64,000 bases of DNA from Breoghania sp963678585 (GTDB taxonomy: Bacteria > Pseudomonadota > Alphaproteobacteria > Rhizobiales > Stappiaceae): positions 310,001 to 374,000 of the forward strand of contig CAXXGA010000001.1 in the NCBI GenBank assembly GCA_963678585.2, in the 5' to 3' direction. Below the pieces are notes generated by a model. It saw nothing but the letters and a program-made list of their open reading frames with translations. It was not told the DNA's origin and did no database searches. Of the stretch, positions 44,248 through 52,962 are shown one piece after another (position 1 is the stretch's first letter; each line of letters opens with the position of its first letter). Position numbers and translations under genes: made by a program.

Positions 44248-45162
44248 CTATTCGATCCTTGCGGGCACCTGCCAGCCCTTGAGGGCGGCAAGCTCGCGCC
44301 ATGCGCGCTCCACCCAGACCGCCCTGAAGGCGTGTCCGCCGGGGTGGAGGCAAAGCTCCAGCGTCTTGCCGTTGCAGCGCGCGCGGCGCTCGCAATCGAG
44401 GCCGAGCCTTTCAAGCGAGAAGCTTTCCGGCACCTCGCCCGCACACGCCCCCTTGGTCTCCCACAGCTTCCAGCCCTCGATCACGTCGCCCTGCCGGGCG
44501 CGGTCGCCAATGGCGCGGCCCGCCATCGGCACCACCTTGTCGGACGTGCCGTGGACGTGAAAGAGGTTCGGCTCCGGGCCGGGGCAGCTTTGCGGCAACG
44601 GTTCCCAGAAAGCGCCCGCCACCGGCGCAAAGCCCGCGAAACGGTCGCCCAGATTGCAGGCGAGATACCAGACCATCGATCCGCCGACCGAAAAGCCCGA
44701 CGCCATGACCTTGTCCGGGTCGATGGGCAGGCGGCGGGCGGCGTCATCGAGAACCGCGCCGATGAAGGCGATGTCGTCGCGCCGCGCCTGCGGGCTGCCG
44801 GGAAAGGACCATGAGCGCCCCGCCCCTTGCGGCGTAATCAGCGCGACGCCGAGGTCGGAGGCCATGCGAACAAGGCCCTTGTTGCGGATGGCGTTTTCCG
44901 CAGTGCCGCGGTAGCCGTGCAGATAGAGGATTGCGCCGATGCGCCCGCTCGACGCCGCGCCGTCCGGCATGCGCACGCGATATTCGCCGCCAGGCACCGG
45001 GCAGGCCGTTTCCACGCCGCAAGCTCCCGGCGTCTTTGCAGCGGGTTCTGCAACGCCCGCAGGGGAGAGCCCGAGCAACAGCGCGGCGAAGCCCGCGCCG
45101 CCGAGGAACCCGCGGACCACGAACCGAAAGCCAGCGGCAATGGACAGAGAGCGAGCCGTCAT
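44248..45162 (-). CDS. Exported LpqC/PHB-depolymerase-family esterase
   Basis: A protein of 304 aa with an N-terminal signal-type hydrophobic stretch (about residues 9-36). The alpha/beta hydrolase elements are LYLHGYRGTAEN, the nucleophile SGFSVGGSMVWY, the acid region HVHGTSDKVVP and a late HPGGHAF with the catalytic His. This is the COG3509 (LpqC, polyhydroxybutyrate depolymerase / feruloyl esterase-like) pattern. Paired cysteines suggest disulfides in the periplasm. ATG 45162 is preferred (AAGGGC upstream); the frame opens to 45222. The 15-base spacing to the TPP enzyme suggests one transcript. Confidence 0.82.
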   Translation of the reverse strand: MTARSLSIAAGFRFVVRGFLGGAGFAALLLGLSPAGVAEPAAKTPGACGVETACPVPGGEYRVRMPDGAASSGRIGAILYLHGYRGTAENAIRNKGLVRMASDLGVALITPQGAGRSWSFPGSPQARRDDIAFIGAVLDDAARRLPIDPDKVMASGFSVGGSMVWYLACNLGDRFAGFAPVAGAFWEPLPQSCPGPEPNLFHVHGTSDKVVPMAGRAIGDRARQGDVIEGWKLWETKGACAGEVPESFSLERLGLDCERRARCNGKTLELCLHPGGHAFRAVWVERAWRELAALKGWQVPARIE

Positions 45163-45326
45163 GGGGAAAGCCCTTGTGAGCGCACAATTCCGCGAGAGTG
45201 CCCCGGCGAGAGGCAAAGTCAATCAAAGTCCCCCGCACGCGTTCACACACTCGCGTGAGCGCGCATGGGCCCCCTGCCCCTCACGAAGCCTCATGCTGCG
45301 CGGCAAGACGTTGATCCGTAAGGCGA

Positions 45327-46922
45327 TCAGGCTTCTTCAAGCGCCCGACGCAGGCGGCGGATGACGACCTTCTTCGCGCGCTCGTCGGCGGCGCTGTCGA
45401 TCTGGGAGCGGATATCGAGCAGGAGCTGGGCGGCGTCGTTGTGCCAGTCGGGCTGGACGATCACATCGGGCTCCACGCGGCGTGTCACCTTCTTCTTGTT
45501 CACCGAAGGCACCAGCTTGCCCGCCTCGAAATCGTAGCAATCGTCGATCTGCGGCAGCAGCACCTTGTCGGCCTCCATGCCCTTGGCGATCACCGCCTCG
45601 CGTAGCGCCTCGCTCGATTCCGGATCGCCGTGGGTCAGCATCAGACAGCCGATGGGCTTGCGCGCGTCGATCCACTCCACAAGCTCGCCGTGGTCGGCAT
45701 GGCCGGAATAGACGTCGATCTCGCGGATGCGGGCGCGAACGCGGATGGGATTGCCCTGAATGGTCACCTGCGCCTTGCCGTCCGACAACATGCGCCCCAT
45801 CGTGCCCGGGGCCTGATAGCCGACGAGCAACACGGTGCTGTCCGGCCGCCAGAGATGTTGCAGCAGGTGATGGCGGATGCGGCCCGCATCGCACATGCCG
45901 CTGGCGGCCAGAATGATCGCCCCGCCCTTGATACGGTTGATCGCCTTGCTCTCGTCCACCGTCTCGGTGAAGCGGATGTTGGGGTTGTCGATCAGGTGCG
46001 GCTGCTTGCTCAGTTCCTCAAGCTCGTGGGCGTGCTGCTCGAACACTTCCGTGGCGCGAATGGCGAGCGGACTGTCGAGGAAGATCGGCGCATGGTTGAT
46101 GGCGCCCGATTCCTGCAGAAGCGTCAGGTCGGCCAGAAGCTCCTGCGTGCGCTCCACGGCAAAGCTCGGGATCAGCAGGTTGCCGCCCGCCTGAAGCGCA
46201 TCGCGCACCTCGTGGGCGAGGATCTCGCGGCGCTGTTCGGCGCTGCGCCGTTCACGCGAACGTCCGCCATAGGTCGATTCGCAGATCACGTAATCGAAGT
46301 TGTTCGAAGCTTCCGGATCGGGATGGAAGAGCTTGTGATCCGGGCCGATATCGCCGGAAAACAGCAGCCTGATCGGCTTGTCGCTTCCCGCCTCGGCCAC
46401 CTCCAGTTCGATGGAGGCGGAGCCCAGAATGTGCCCGGCGTTCCACATGCGGAAACGGATGCCGGGGGCAGCTTCCACCCAGCGCTCGTAGTCCACGGGG
46501 CGGAAAAGCTCGAGGCATTCGGCGGCGTCGGCCTTCGTGTAGGCGGGCTCCACCTGCGGCTTGCCGCGGCGCGAATTGCGGCGGTTGAGCTGATCGGTTT
46601 CCATCTCCTGAATGAAGGCGCTGTCGGGCAGCATGTAGGAGAGCAGATCCGCCGTGCCGGAGGTTGACCGTATCGGCCCGCGAAAACCCTCCTTGAAGAG
46701 CTTCGGCAGAAGACCGGAATGGTCGATATGGGCATGGGTCTGGAGCACGAAATCGATGCGTGCGGCATCGAAGGGGAAGGGCTCGTAGTTCAGGGCCTGA
46801 AGGGTCTTGTTGCCCTGAAACATGCCGCAATCGATGAGGAAGGAGGCATCGTGCGTGCGCAGCCAGTAACACGAACCGGTCACGGTTCCGGCCGCTCCGC
46901 AAAAACGCATGGTCAGTGACAT
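45327..46922 (-). CDS. Metallo-beta-lactamase fold / beta-CASP RNA-processing-type hydrolase
   Basis: A protein of 531 aa. Metal motifs: LQTHAHIDHSGLLPKL (HxHxDH), NAGHILGS, LFSGDIG, and in the C-terminal part EIDVYSGHADHGELVEW. The beta-CASP insert has IPSFAVERTQELL and ILAASGMCDAGRIRHHL. These are features of the CPSF-100/YSH1-like bacterial RNase group. The C-terminal extension (about residue 450 on) is highly charged. ATG 46922 has GGAGG seven bases upstream; the frame extends to 46952. It probably acts on RNA, but the substrate is unknown. Confidence 0.85.
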   Translation of the reverse strand: MSLTMRFCGAAGTVTGSCYWLRTHDASFLIDCGMFQGNKTLQALNYEPFPFDAARIDFVLQTHAHIDHSGLLPKLFKEGFRGPIRSTSGTADLLSYMLPDSAFIQEMETDQLNRRNSRRGKPQVEPAYTKADAAECLELFRPVDYERWVEAAPGIRFRMWNAGHILGSASIELEVAEAGSDKPIRLLFSGDIGPDHKLFHPDPEASNNFDYVICESTYGGRSRERRSAEQRREILAHEVRDALQAGGNLLIPSFAVERTQELLADLTLLQESGAINHAPIFLDSPLAIRATEVFEQHAHELEELSKQPHLIDNPNIRFTETVDESKAINRIKGGAIILAASGMCDAGRIRHHLLQHLWRPDSTVLLVGYQAPGTMGRMLSDGKAQVTIQGNPIRVRARIREIDVYSGHADHGELVEWIDARKPIGCLMLTHGDPESSEALREAVIAKGMEADKVLLPQIDDCYDFEAGKLVPSVNKKKVTRRVEPDVIVQPDWHNDAAQLLLDIRSQIDSAADERAKKVVIRRLRRALEEA

Positions 46923-47469
46923 CGCCCTTCCTCCACTCATTGCCATCGGCAAGTGATTGTTATGCGTTCATTTTCCCGCCTTGGAACGGTAAAGGCAAGA
47001 AGATCCGCAAAGGAACGTGAGGAAGCGGCGAAGGTGCCGCTACGTCGCATTTTCTTTGCAATTCACGACGGATAATGTCGGGTGAACGTCCCGGACCTTT
47101 GGAGCCCCGGAGCAGCAGGATGGCCGCCGCAAAACAACCGCCCGACCGACCGAAGACCCCTTCCGGCTTTGTCGAAAACGCTCGCCCCATGAAGGGGAAA
47201 CCCGGTGCGCACAAACACCCCGAACCCGCCCCCCTTTCGGACCCGGCCCCATGCCAACCCAGGCCCCATGACCTGAGCGTGAAAAAGAACGGCCTGCCCA
47301 ACCGGACCATTTCGGGGCTTGTCGGGGACGCCCGCTTCGGGCCACGATCAAGGACCAAGCTGTCCCCGGCCCCGGTCGGCACGGACTGGATCTGGGAGGA
47401 GAAAGAGGACTTCTTTGAAAGGCGCAGCATGTGCGGCCCGCGCATGAACAGGTTCGAAAGGAATTCCCG
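46923..47469. other. 547-base divergent gap with no convincing gene
   Basis: This lies between the divergent beta-CASP and flavin-reductase genes. An open frame on the plus strand (47075-47473) encodes a Pro/Arg-rich low-complexity product with no ribosome site or family match, so I do not call it. The sequence is rich in AGCCCC/GGCCC tracts, similar in texture to the phnG leader. Confidence 0.4.
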
Positions 47470-48003
47470 TTGATCAGGCCCGAAAAGCACGACTATCCGG
47501 TCGATAAGGCGCTCCAGTTTCTTGAGCCCGGCCCCGTGATGCTGCTGACGTCGCATTACGAGGGGAAATCGAACATCATCACGCTCGGCTGGCACTCCAT
47601 CCTTGCGTTTCCGCCCTCGCTTGTCGGCTGCAAGATCGAGGCGCGCACCCACAGTTTCCAGATGGTGCTGGGCTCGCGCGAATGCGTGATCAACCTGCCC
47701 GGCCCGGACATGTTCGACCTCGCCACCGAAATCGGCAATTGCTCCGGCGCGAATGTCGACAAGTTCGATCATTTCGGCCTGACGGCGAAAAAGGCAGATC
47801 TCGTCTCCGCCCCGATGATCGATGAATGCCACGCCTGTTTCGAGTGCCGCATTCACGACGACTCCATGGTGGAGCACTACAATTATTTCATCTTCGAGAT
47901 CATCAAGGCCCATGTGGCCGATGAACCGAATTCGCCATCGACCTTCCATTGCACGCCGGACGGCGAATACGTTCTGTCGGACGAGTTCCTGCGCCGGAAG
48001 TAA
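47470..48003 (+). CDS. Flavin reductase family protein (FMN-binding split barrel)
   Basis: A protein of 177 aa. The N-terminus KALQFLEPGPVMLLTSHYEG and NIITLGWHSILAFPPSLVGCK fit the flavin reductase-like split-barrel family, with RTHSFQMVLGSRECVINLPG following. It would use NAD(P)H to reduce flavin or carry FMN itself. TTG at 47470 is chosen because AAAGGA lies at proper distance; GTG 47431 is in a region with no homology. Cysteine-rich ECHACFECRI is unusual but may not bind metal. It is monocistronic. Confidence 0.8.
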   Translation: MIRPEKHDYPVDKALQFLEPGPVMLLTSHYEGKSNIITLGWHSILAFPPSLVGCKIEARTHSFQMVLGSRECVINLPGPDMFDLATEIGNCSGANVDKFDHFGLTAKKADLVSAPMIDECHACFECRIHDDSMVEHYNYFIFEIIKAHVADEPNSPSTFHCTPDGEYVLSDEFLRRK

Positions 48004-48059
48004 CCACGCACGCGGCGCGGGCGCTCCCCGTTTCCGCGTCTTCTGAGGCCCGCGTCTCC

Positions 48060-48668
48060 TCAGGCCCGCTTCGGCGTCAGCTCTTCCAGGACCGAAACGA
48101 GCCGGGCTCCCGCGTCCGCCAGATCGCCGGAATTGTCGATCTCGATCACGTCCGGCCCGCCCGGGCAGGGCTGGTCGCGGTTCAGGCGCTCCTCGATTTC
48201 GGCCGCCGTTTCCCGGCCGCGCGCCGCCAGACGGCGGGCGACGATCTCGCGTGGCGCGGTGACCGAGACAATGCGGCAGAACCCGAATTCCCGCCGCGCG
48301 GCATCGATGCTGGCGCGCGAGATATTGGCGATCACCGTGCGCCCGTTCGCCAGATCGTGCCGGATCTCGCCGGGAAGCGCATAACCCAGATCATGCGCCC
48401 GCCATGCGAGCGCGAAGCGGCCCGAGGCTTGCGCCTCGTCGAAGGCCTGCGGGCTCAGGCTGTCGTGATCCTCAAGGGCCGCATCGGCGATACGCGTCAC
48501 GATGCGCCGCACGAAGACGAACCGCCGGTCGCGGGAAAGGCGCTCACGGGCATAGTTCAGCAGGCTGTCCTTGCCCACCCCGCTCGGGCCCACCACGGCG
48601 ACGAAACAGCCGGGGGCGACGGGCTTTTGCGCCGTCTCTGCGCGCTCGGCTTCCACGGTCTCCCCCAT
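48060..48668 (-). CDS. phnN: Ribose 1,5-bisphosphate phosphokinase PhnN
   Basis: A protein of 202 aa, guanylate-kinase-like P-loop protein. Walker A is VAVVGPSGVGKDSLLNYA; FVRRIVTRIAD follows and the NRDQP-containing end fits the family. It phosphorylates ribose 1,5-bisphosphate to PRPP, the last step of the C-P lyase pathway. The ATG at 48668 overlaps the phnM stop by one base (TGATG). It is the distal gene of the phnCDE-DUF1045-phnMN transcript. Confidence 0.88.
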   Translation of the reverse strand: MGETVEAERAETAQKPVAPGCFVAVVGPSGVGKDSLLNYARERLSRDRRFVFVRRIVTRIADAALEDHDSLSPQAFDEAQASGRFALAWRAHDLGYALPGEIRHDLANGRTVIANISRASIDAARREFGFCRIVSVTAPREIVARRLAARGRETAAEIEERLNRDQPCPGGPDVIEIDNSGDLADAGARLVSVLEELTPKRA

Positions 48669-49831
48669 CACGAAACCCGCATGCCCTCGCGCCACACCGA
48701 GCGCACGACCGGAACCTCGTCTTCGGTCGAAACCCGCACCAGATCGGCGCGGCGACCCACCTCGATCTCTCCGCGGTCATTAAGACCGACGGCTTCCGCG
48801 GGTGTTTTGGAGACCATGTTGATCGCCTGATTGAGCGACACGCCCTCCACCGTTTCCGCCAGCATGAACGCGCCCTGGATGAGCGAGAAGGGTATGTAGT
48901 CGGAGGAGAGAACGTCCAGCAGGCCTTCTTCGGCGAGCGTTCGCGCCGAGACATTGCCGGAATGCGAACCGCCGCGCACCACGTTGGGCGCGCCCATCAG
49001 CACCTTCAGCCCCGCCTTGTGCGAGGCGCGGGCCGCTTCCACCGTGGTGGGGAATTCCGCCACCTTGATGCCCTGTTCCTCGGCTTCGGCCACATGCTCG
49101 TCGGTCGCGTCGTCATGGGAGGCGAGCACGATGCCGCGCTCGTTGCAGGTGCCGGAAATCTGGGCGCGGTGGGTGTCGGAATATTTGCCTGCCAGCGACT
49201 GGCGCATGGCGGAGAACTTTTCGAATTCCTCGTCCGACATGCCGGTCTTGCCCTGATAATAGATCTTGTAGGCCTCAAGGCTGACGAACTGGCGCTGTCC
49301 GGGCGTGTGATCCATCAGCGAAGCGATCTTCACGCGGGTGTCGTTTTCGAAGAGCGAGAAGCCCTCCATCACGTCCGGCGAGGAAACCTCGCAGCGAAGA
49401 TGCAGGAAGTGGTCGGCGCGAAGCCTGCCCGCGTTCTGCGCGCTCTCGATGGCGTCGGCCAGAAGGCGCATGTCGGCGGATGTCACCCGGGCGTCCTCAT
49501 CCATGCCGACGCGCAGCGCATCGAGCACGGTGGTGATGCCGGAAGACGCGACCTGCGCATCATGGGCCTGAACGGCAGCCATCGGGCTCCAGCGCACCTT
49601 GGGGCGCGGCATGTAATGGCTTTCCAGATGGTCGGTGTGAAGCTCGACGAGGCCCGGCACCAGCCAGTCGCCGCCCATGTCCTCGCCCCCGCCCGAACCA
49701 TTTGCGCCCGATCCGCCCGTCCCGCCTGCGCTATCGATGGCGGCAATCTTGCCGTCTCGCACCAGAAGGTCGCCATGGATCACGGTGTCGGCCAGCACGA
49801 GGCGGGCATTGCGGAAAATCGTTTCAGTCAT
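48668..49831 (-). CDS. phnM: Ribose 1-methylphosphonate 5-triphosphate diphosphatase PhnM
   Basis: A protein of 387 aa, amidohydrolase-type. The metal motif is LVPGLVELHTDHLESHYMPR, followed by ALRVGMDED, RCEVSSPDVMEGFSLFEND, VLASHDDATDEH and GAPNVVRGGSHSGNVSA. It releases pyrophosphate from the 5-triphosphate intermediate after PhnGHIL action and before C-P bond cleavage by PhnJ. Length fits the E. coli enzyme. It lies between the DUF1045 gene and phnN on the same strand. Confidence 0.92.
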   Translation of the reverse strand: MTETIFRNARLVLADTVIHGDLLVRDGKIAAIDSAGGTGGSGANGSGGGEDMGGDWLVPGLVELHTDHLESHYMPRPKVRWSPMAAVQAHDAQVASSGITTVLDALRVGMDEDARVTSADMRLLADAIESAQNAGRLRADHFLHLRCEVSSPDVMEGFSLFENDTRVKIASLMDHTPGQRQFVSLEAYKIYYQGKTGMSDEEFEKFSAMRQSLAGKYSDTHRAQISGTCNERGIVLASHDDATDEHVAEAEEQGIKVAEFPTTVEAARASHKAGLKVLMGAPNVVRGGSHSGNVSARTLAEEGLLDVLSSDYIPFSLIQGAFMLAETVEGVSLNQAINMVSKTPAEAVGLNDRGEIEVGRRADLVRVSTEDEVPVVRSVWREGMRVS

Positions 49832-49888
49832 CAGGGCCTCTTGAGGGACAGGCGTGCGCCATTTCGGCGATCGGTAGTGTGCGAGCGG

Positions 49889-50578
49889 TCAGGGCTCACG
49901 AAGGGCGTGACGGGAAAAGACCGTGAAGTCGGCTCCCGCGGCAGGCTCCACACACAGAGCCAGCGCATCGATGGTCAAAGGTTTGCCGATGAATTCGGCG
50001 AATTGGCGACCGAGAACCTCCTGAAGAAGCGCCTGCTTCTCCTGCGGCACCGGGCCGGTGAGGGTCATGTGAAAACGGAAATCGTCGAAGACGTAAGGGT
50101 AGCCCCATTTACGGACGTTTTCCACCTGACTTTGCGTCAGATCGGCCTTGGTTCTGCGCGCGAATTCAGCGTCATCCAGAGGCGCGCGGAAAAGCTCGAA
50201 AGCCTTCACCACATCCCCTGCAAAGCCTTGCAAGGTCTCGCTCGGCTCGCCCGGCACGAGCGCGAAGAACGACCCGATGCGGCGAAGCGCAAGGGTGGGC
50301 AATTCGAAGGGCGCGGTTTCCGTCGCCCAGGCCTGTATCGCAGTATCGAGACCGGCCACCGAGCGGGTCGCATCCAGCGAAAACGGCGCCTTCAACGTGG
50401 CGTGAAAACCGTAGCGGCGCGGGGCTGCGGTCAGCTCGCGCCGGTCCTGCGGCGCGATCCCCTCAGGATCCGCCTCCCCGACACCCTCATCGCCATAGAC
50501 GTTGCGGCCAAGCCAGCGCGCGGCGGCAAGCGTCAACGGATGATCGGGAGCGGGGGTGAAATAGATCGCGGTTCGCAT
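49889..50578 (-). CDS. DUF1045 2H-phosphoesterase-like phosphonate-operon protein
   Basis: A protein of 229 aa with two HxT motifs (RRYGFHATLKAPF and FRFHMTLTGPVP), the mark of 2H phosphoesterases that act on cyclic nucleotides or cyclic phosphates. DUF1045 proteins occur in C-P lyase operons of alphaproteobacteria. No phnP, the usual cyclic-phosphate phosphodiesterase gene, is in the window, so this is a candidate for opening 5-phosphoribosyl 1,2-cyclic phosphate (inference). ATG 50578 is preferred; ATG 50587 is possible. Confidence 0.82.
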   Translation of the reverse strand: MRTAIYFTPAPDHPLTLAAARWLGRNVYGDEGVGEADPEGIAPQDRRELTAAPRRYGFHATLKAPFSLDATRSVAGLDTAIQAWATETAPFELPTLALRRIGSFFALVPGEPSETLQGFAGDVVKAFELFRAPLDDAEFARRTKADLTQSQVENVRKWGYPYVFDDFRFHMTLTGPVPQEKQALLQEVLGRQFAEFIGKPLTIDALALCVEPAAGADFTVFSRHALREP

Positions 50579-50722
50579 GCGCAACATGGCCTTCAGAAAG
50601 ATTCATCGATGGAGCATCGTCGCAGCTGGGGCCCGTTATCCGGACATCGGGCTTCACAAGACACGGGCTCTGCCCGAGAGGGCAAAACGGCAACGCTCCG
50701 CCGACGAAGGGACAAGCGTCGG

Positions 50723-51553
50723 CTAGATGGTCATCCTGCGGAGCCGTTGCGAAAGCAGATCGACGAAAGTGACGGTGACGACGACGATCAGGAGGATCGC
50801 CGCGGTTTCCGCATAGTAGAAGCCGCGGATCGATTCGAACAGGATCTGGCCGATGCCGCCGGCACCCACCATGCCCAGCACGGTGGCGGAGCGGACGTTG
50901 GTCTCGAAACGGTAGAGCGCGAAGGAGATCCACAAGGGGGCGACCTGCGGGATGATGCCGAAGACGATTTCCTGCAGTTTCGATGCGCCCGTCGCCCGGA
51001 TGCCTTCCACCGGATAGGGATCGATGGCTTCCACCGATTCCGAAAACAGCTTGGCGATGATGCCGAGGTTATGGACGAAGAGTGCCATCACGCCCGCAAA
51101 CGGGCCGAGGCCCACGGCGACGACGAAGAGAACGGCGAAGACCAGTTCGTTGATGGCGCGGCAGGCATCCATCAGGCGGCGCACGGGCTGGACGATCCAG
51201 ACCGGGGCGACGTTGGAGGAAGACAGCAACGCGAAGGGAATGCCGAAGACGATGGAAAGCACCGTGCCCCAGAGCGCAATCTGAACCGTCAGCACCATTT
51301 CTTCCAGATAGTAGCGCCATTCATGGAAGTTGGGGCTCAGGAAGCCCGAGGCGTATTCCGCCATGTTACTGGAATCGGTGAAGAGCAGGACGATGCGGTC
51401 CATTTCGGAAGGCGCCCAGCTCCATACGAGCGCAATCGCCAGCGCGCCCCACACAAGGTAGCCATAGAGCGAACGCGTCAGATCCTTTGCCGGCAATGCG
51501 ACGGGGTTGGACATGACGGCGGGGGTCGGGGCGGCAGCGTTCGAGGTCGTCAT
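50723..51553 (-). CDS. phnE: Phosphonate ABC transporter permease PhnE
   Basis: A protein of 276 aa, five to six membrane helices. It has the permease EAA-loop form EGIRATGASKLQEIVFGIIPQ and a preceding stretch ESVEAIDPYPVEG typical of PhnE. The ATG at 51553 is chosen; the frame remains open to 51817 through the palindromic element and is not credible there. It partners PhnC and PhnD in phosphonate/phosphite import. A 302-base gap with a long palindromic element separates it from phnD. Confidence 0.9.
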   Translation of the reverse strand: MTTSNAAAPTPAVMSNPVALPAKDLTRSLYGYLVWGALAIALVWSWAPSEMDRIVLLFTDSSNMAEYASGFLSPNFHEWRYYLEEMVLTVQIALWGTVLSIVFGIPFALLSSSNVAPVWIVQPVRRLMDACRAINELVFAVLFVVAVGLGPFAGVMALFVHNLGIIAKLFSESVEAIDPYPVEGIRATGASKLQEIVFGIIPQVAPLWISFALYRFETNVRSATVLGMVGAGGIGQILFESIRGFYYAETAAILLIVVVTVTFVDLLSQRLRRMTI

Positions 51554-51640
51554 GGGGTGTTCCGGAGATTGCTGTCTGTCGACTTGGTGTATCGGTCGGG
51601 CCGGGCGCTGAAACGTGACTTCGAGCGTGGCTTTCGAGTA

Positions 51641-51781
51641 TGTGGCCGATCCTTCGAGACGGGCCCTTTGGGCCCTCCTCAGGATGACGTTGTGTCGGTG
51701 GATGGCTTTCTGGAATTTTGCCGAGCCCACAACGTCATCCTGAGGAGGACGCGGAGCGGCCGCCTCGAAGGATCGGCCACA
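51641..51781. repeat. Long palindromic intergenic element between phnD and phnE
   Basis: Two 54-base arms (51641-51694 and 51728-51781) are near-perfect inverted copies, including CCGATCCTTCGAG and CCTCCTCAGGATGACGTTGTG, with a 33-base centre. Each arm itself contains a small inverted repeat (GGGCCC). CTTCGAG...CCTCAGGATGA modules resemble the widespread alphaproteobacterial intergenic palindromes. Transcribed, it would form a very stable hairpin between phnD and phnE. Confidence 0.85.
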
Positions 51782-51855
51782 ACCGCGATATCTCCCCCGA
51801 ACCGGCGGCGCATTCATGCGCCGCCGCCCGGAGAAAGTCGGATCGTTACGCAGGA

Positions 51856-52854
51856 TCAGACCTGCGGGACGGTTTCCATCAGCTTCTCGTACTTGGCCTT
51901 TTCCGCGCCCAGTTCCTTGAGCTTGGCAGCCTTCTCGTCGGCCGAGTACTTGTCGTCGGCTTCGATCTTGAACATGTCCTTGGTGATCGCCATCACGCGG
52001 ATCGGGTAGAGCTGCGCGTCGGAGGACGGCTTGAAGGGCGCCCAGGCGAGACCAGAGAGAACCTTGCGGGCCTCGGCAACCTCTTCCGGCGTGCCGAGAC
52101 GGCCGTAGGACATGAAGAACGTGTAGAGCTTGTCCTTGGTGGCCTGATCGAGATCGGACTTCCAGACGATCGGGTCGGCCGGGATCAGCGGGGACTTCCA
52201 GATCACCTTGATGTTCTTGAAGGCTTCCGGCTTGCTCTTCTCGATGCGGGCGAGGTTTTCGGTGTTGTTGGCGGCAACGTCGACCTGGCCGTTGGCGACC
52301 GCGAGAGCGTTGGTCTCGTGGTTGGCGTTACGCACGGTCTTGAAGCACTTCTTCGGGTCGATGCCGTTCTTGGCAAAGATGAAGGTGGTCGGAACCAGGA
52401 AGCCGGAGGTGGAGTTCGGATCGCCGATGCCGAAGTCCAGCGACTGGTCGCACTTCAGGACGTCGTCGAGCGAGTTGATCGGGCTGTCCTTGTGGGCCAG
52501 CAGCAGCGACCAGTAACCCGGGTTGCCTTCCACGTCGACGGTCTGGGCGAAAACCTCGCCGCCGGAGCGGTCGACGGCTTCCATGGCGGACTTGTTGCCG
52601 AACCATGCGGCCTGCACCTTGTTGAAGCGCATGCCTTCGATGACACCCGCATAGTCGGAGGCGAAGAAGGCGTTGATCTTCAGGCCGGTCTGCTGCTCCA
52701 TCGCGGAAAGGAACGGCTCCCACTGCGGTTTCAGGTTCTGCTGGGACTCCGTGGAGATGATGCCGAAGTTGATTTCGGTCGTCTCCGCGTAAGCGGCAGT
52801 ACCGAGGGAAAGGGCGAGTGCGGCCGCGGCGGCACCCTTCACGAACATGTTCAT
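51856..52854 (-). CDS. phnD: Phosphonate ABC transporter substrate-binding protein PhnD
   Basis: A protein of 332 aa, periplasmic, with a signal peptide (residues ~1-24, AAYAE). The PhnD family stretch INFGIISTESQQNLKPQWEP starts the mature protein; WFGNKSAMEAVDRSGGEVFA, GDPNSTSGFLVPTTFIF and NANHETNALAV follow. It captures phosphonates such as 2-aminoethylphosphonate. ATG 52854 has GGAGG five bases upstream; ATG 52848 is a second choice. It is preceded by phnC, 108 bases away, and followed by the palindromic element. Confidence 0.93.
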   Translation of the reverse strand: MNMFVKGAAAAALALSLGTAAYAETTEINFGIISTESQQNLKPQWEPFLSAMEQQTGLKINAFFASDYAGVIEGMRFNKVQAAWFGNKSAMEAVDRSGGEVFAQTVDVEGNPGYWSLLLAHKDSPINSLDDVLKCDQSLDFGIGDPNSTSGFLVPTTFIFAKNGIDPKKCFKTVRNANHETNALAVANGQVDVAANNTENLARIEKSKPEAFKNIKVIWKSPLIPADPIVWKSDLDQATKDKLYTFFMSYGRLGTPEEVAEARKVLSGLAWAPFKPSSDAQLYPIRVMAITKDMFKIEADDKYSADEKAAKLKELGAEKAKYEKLMETVPQV

Positions 52855-52962
52855 ACTGTCCTCCATCTGGACGGTTTTGGCATTCGATTGGCGAGGGTCG
52901 TCAAATGTCTGTCGCCTGCCCGACGGAGCCGGGCGGTTGCGTCTGTTGCCTGCCCGGCTGGG

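Noticed and set aside
45327..46922. The MBL-fold protein as PhnP
   Set aside because: Length and beta-CASP motifs identify an RNA-processing-type hydrolase, not the short PhnP enzyme, and it lies outside the phn operon.
47075..47473. 132 aa plus-strand frame before the flavin reductase
   Set aside because: Low-complexity Pro/Arg-rich product, no ribosome site and no family resemblance.
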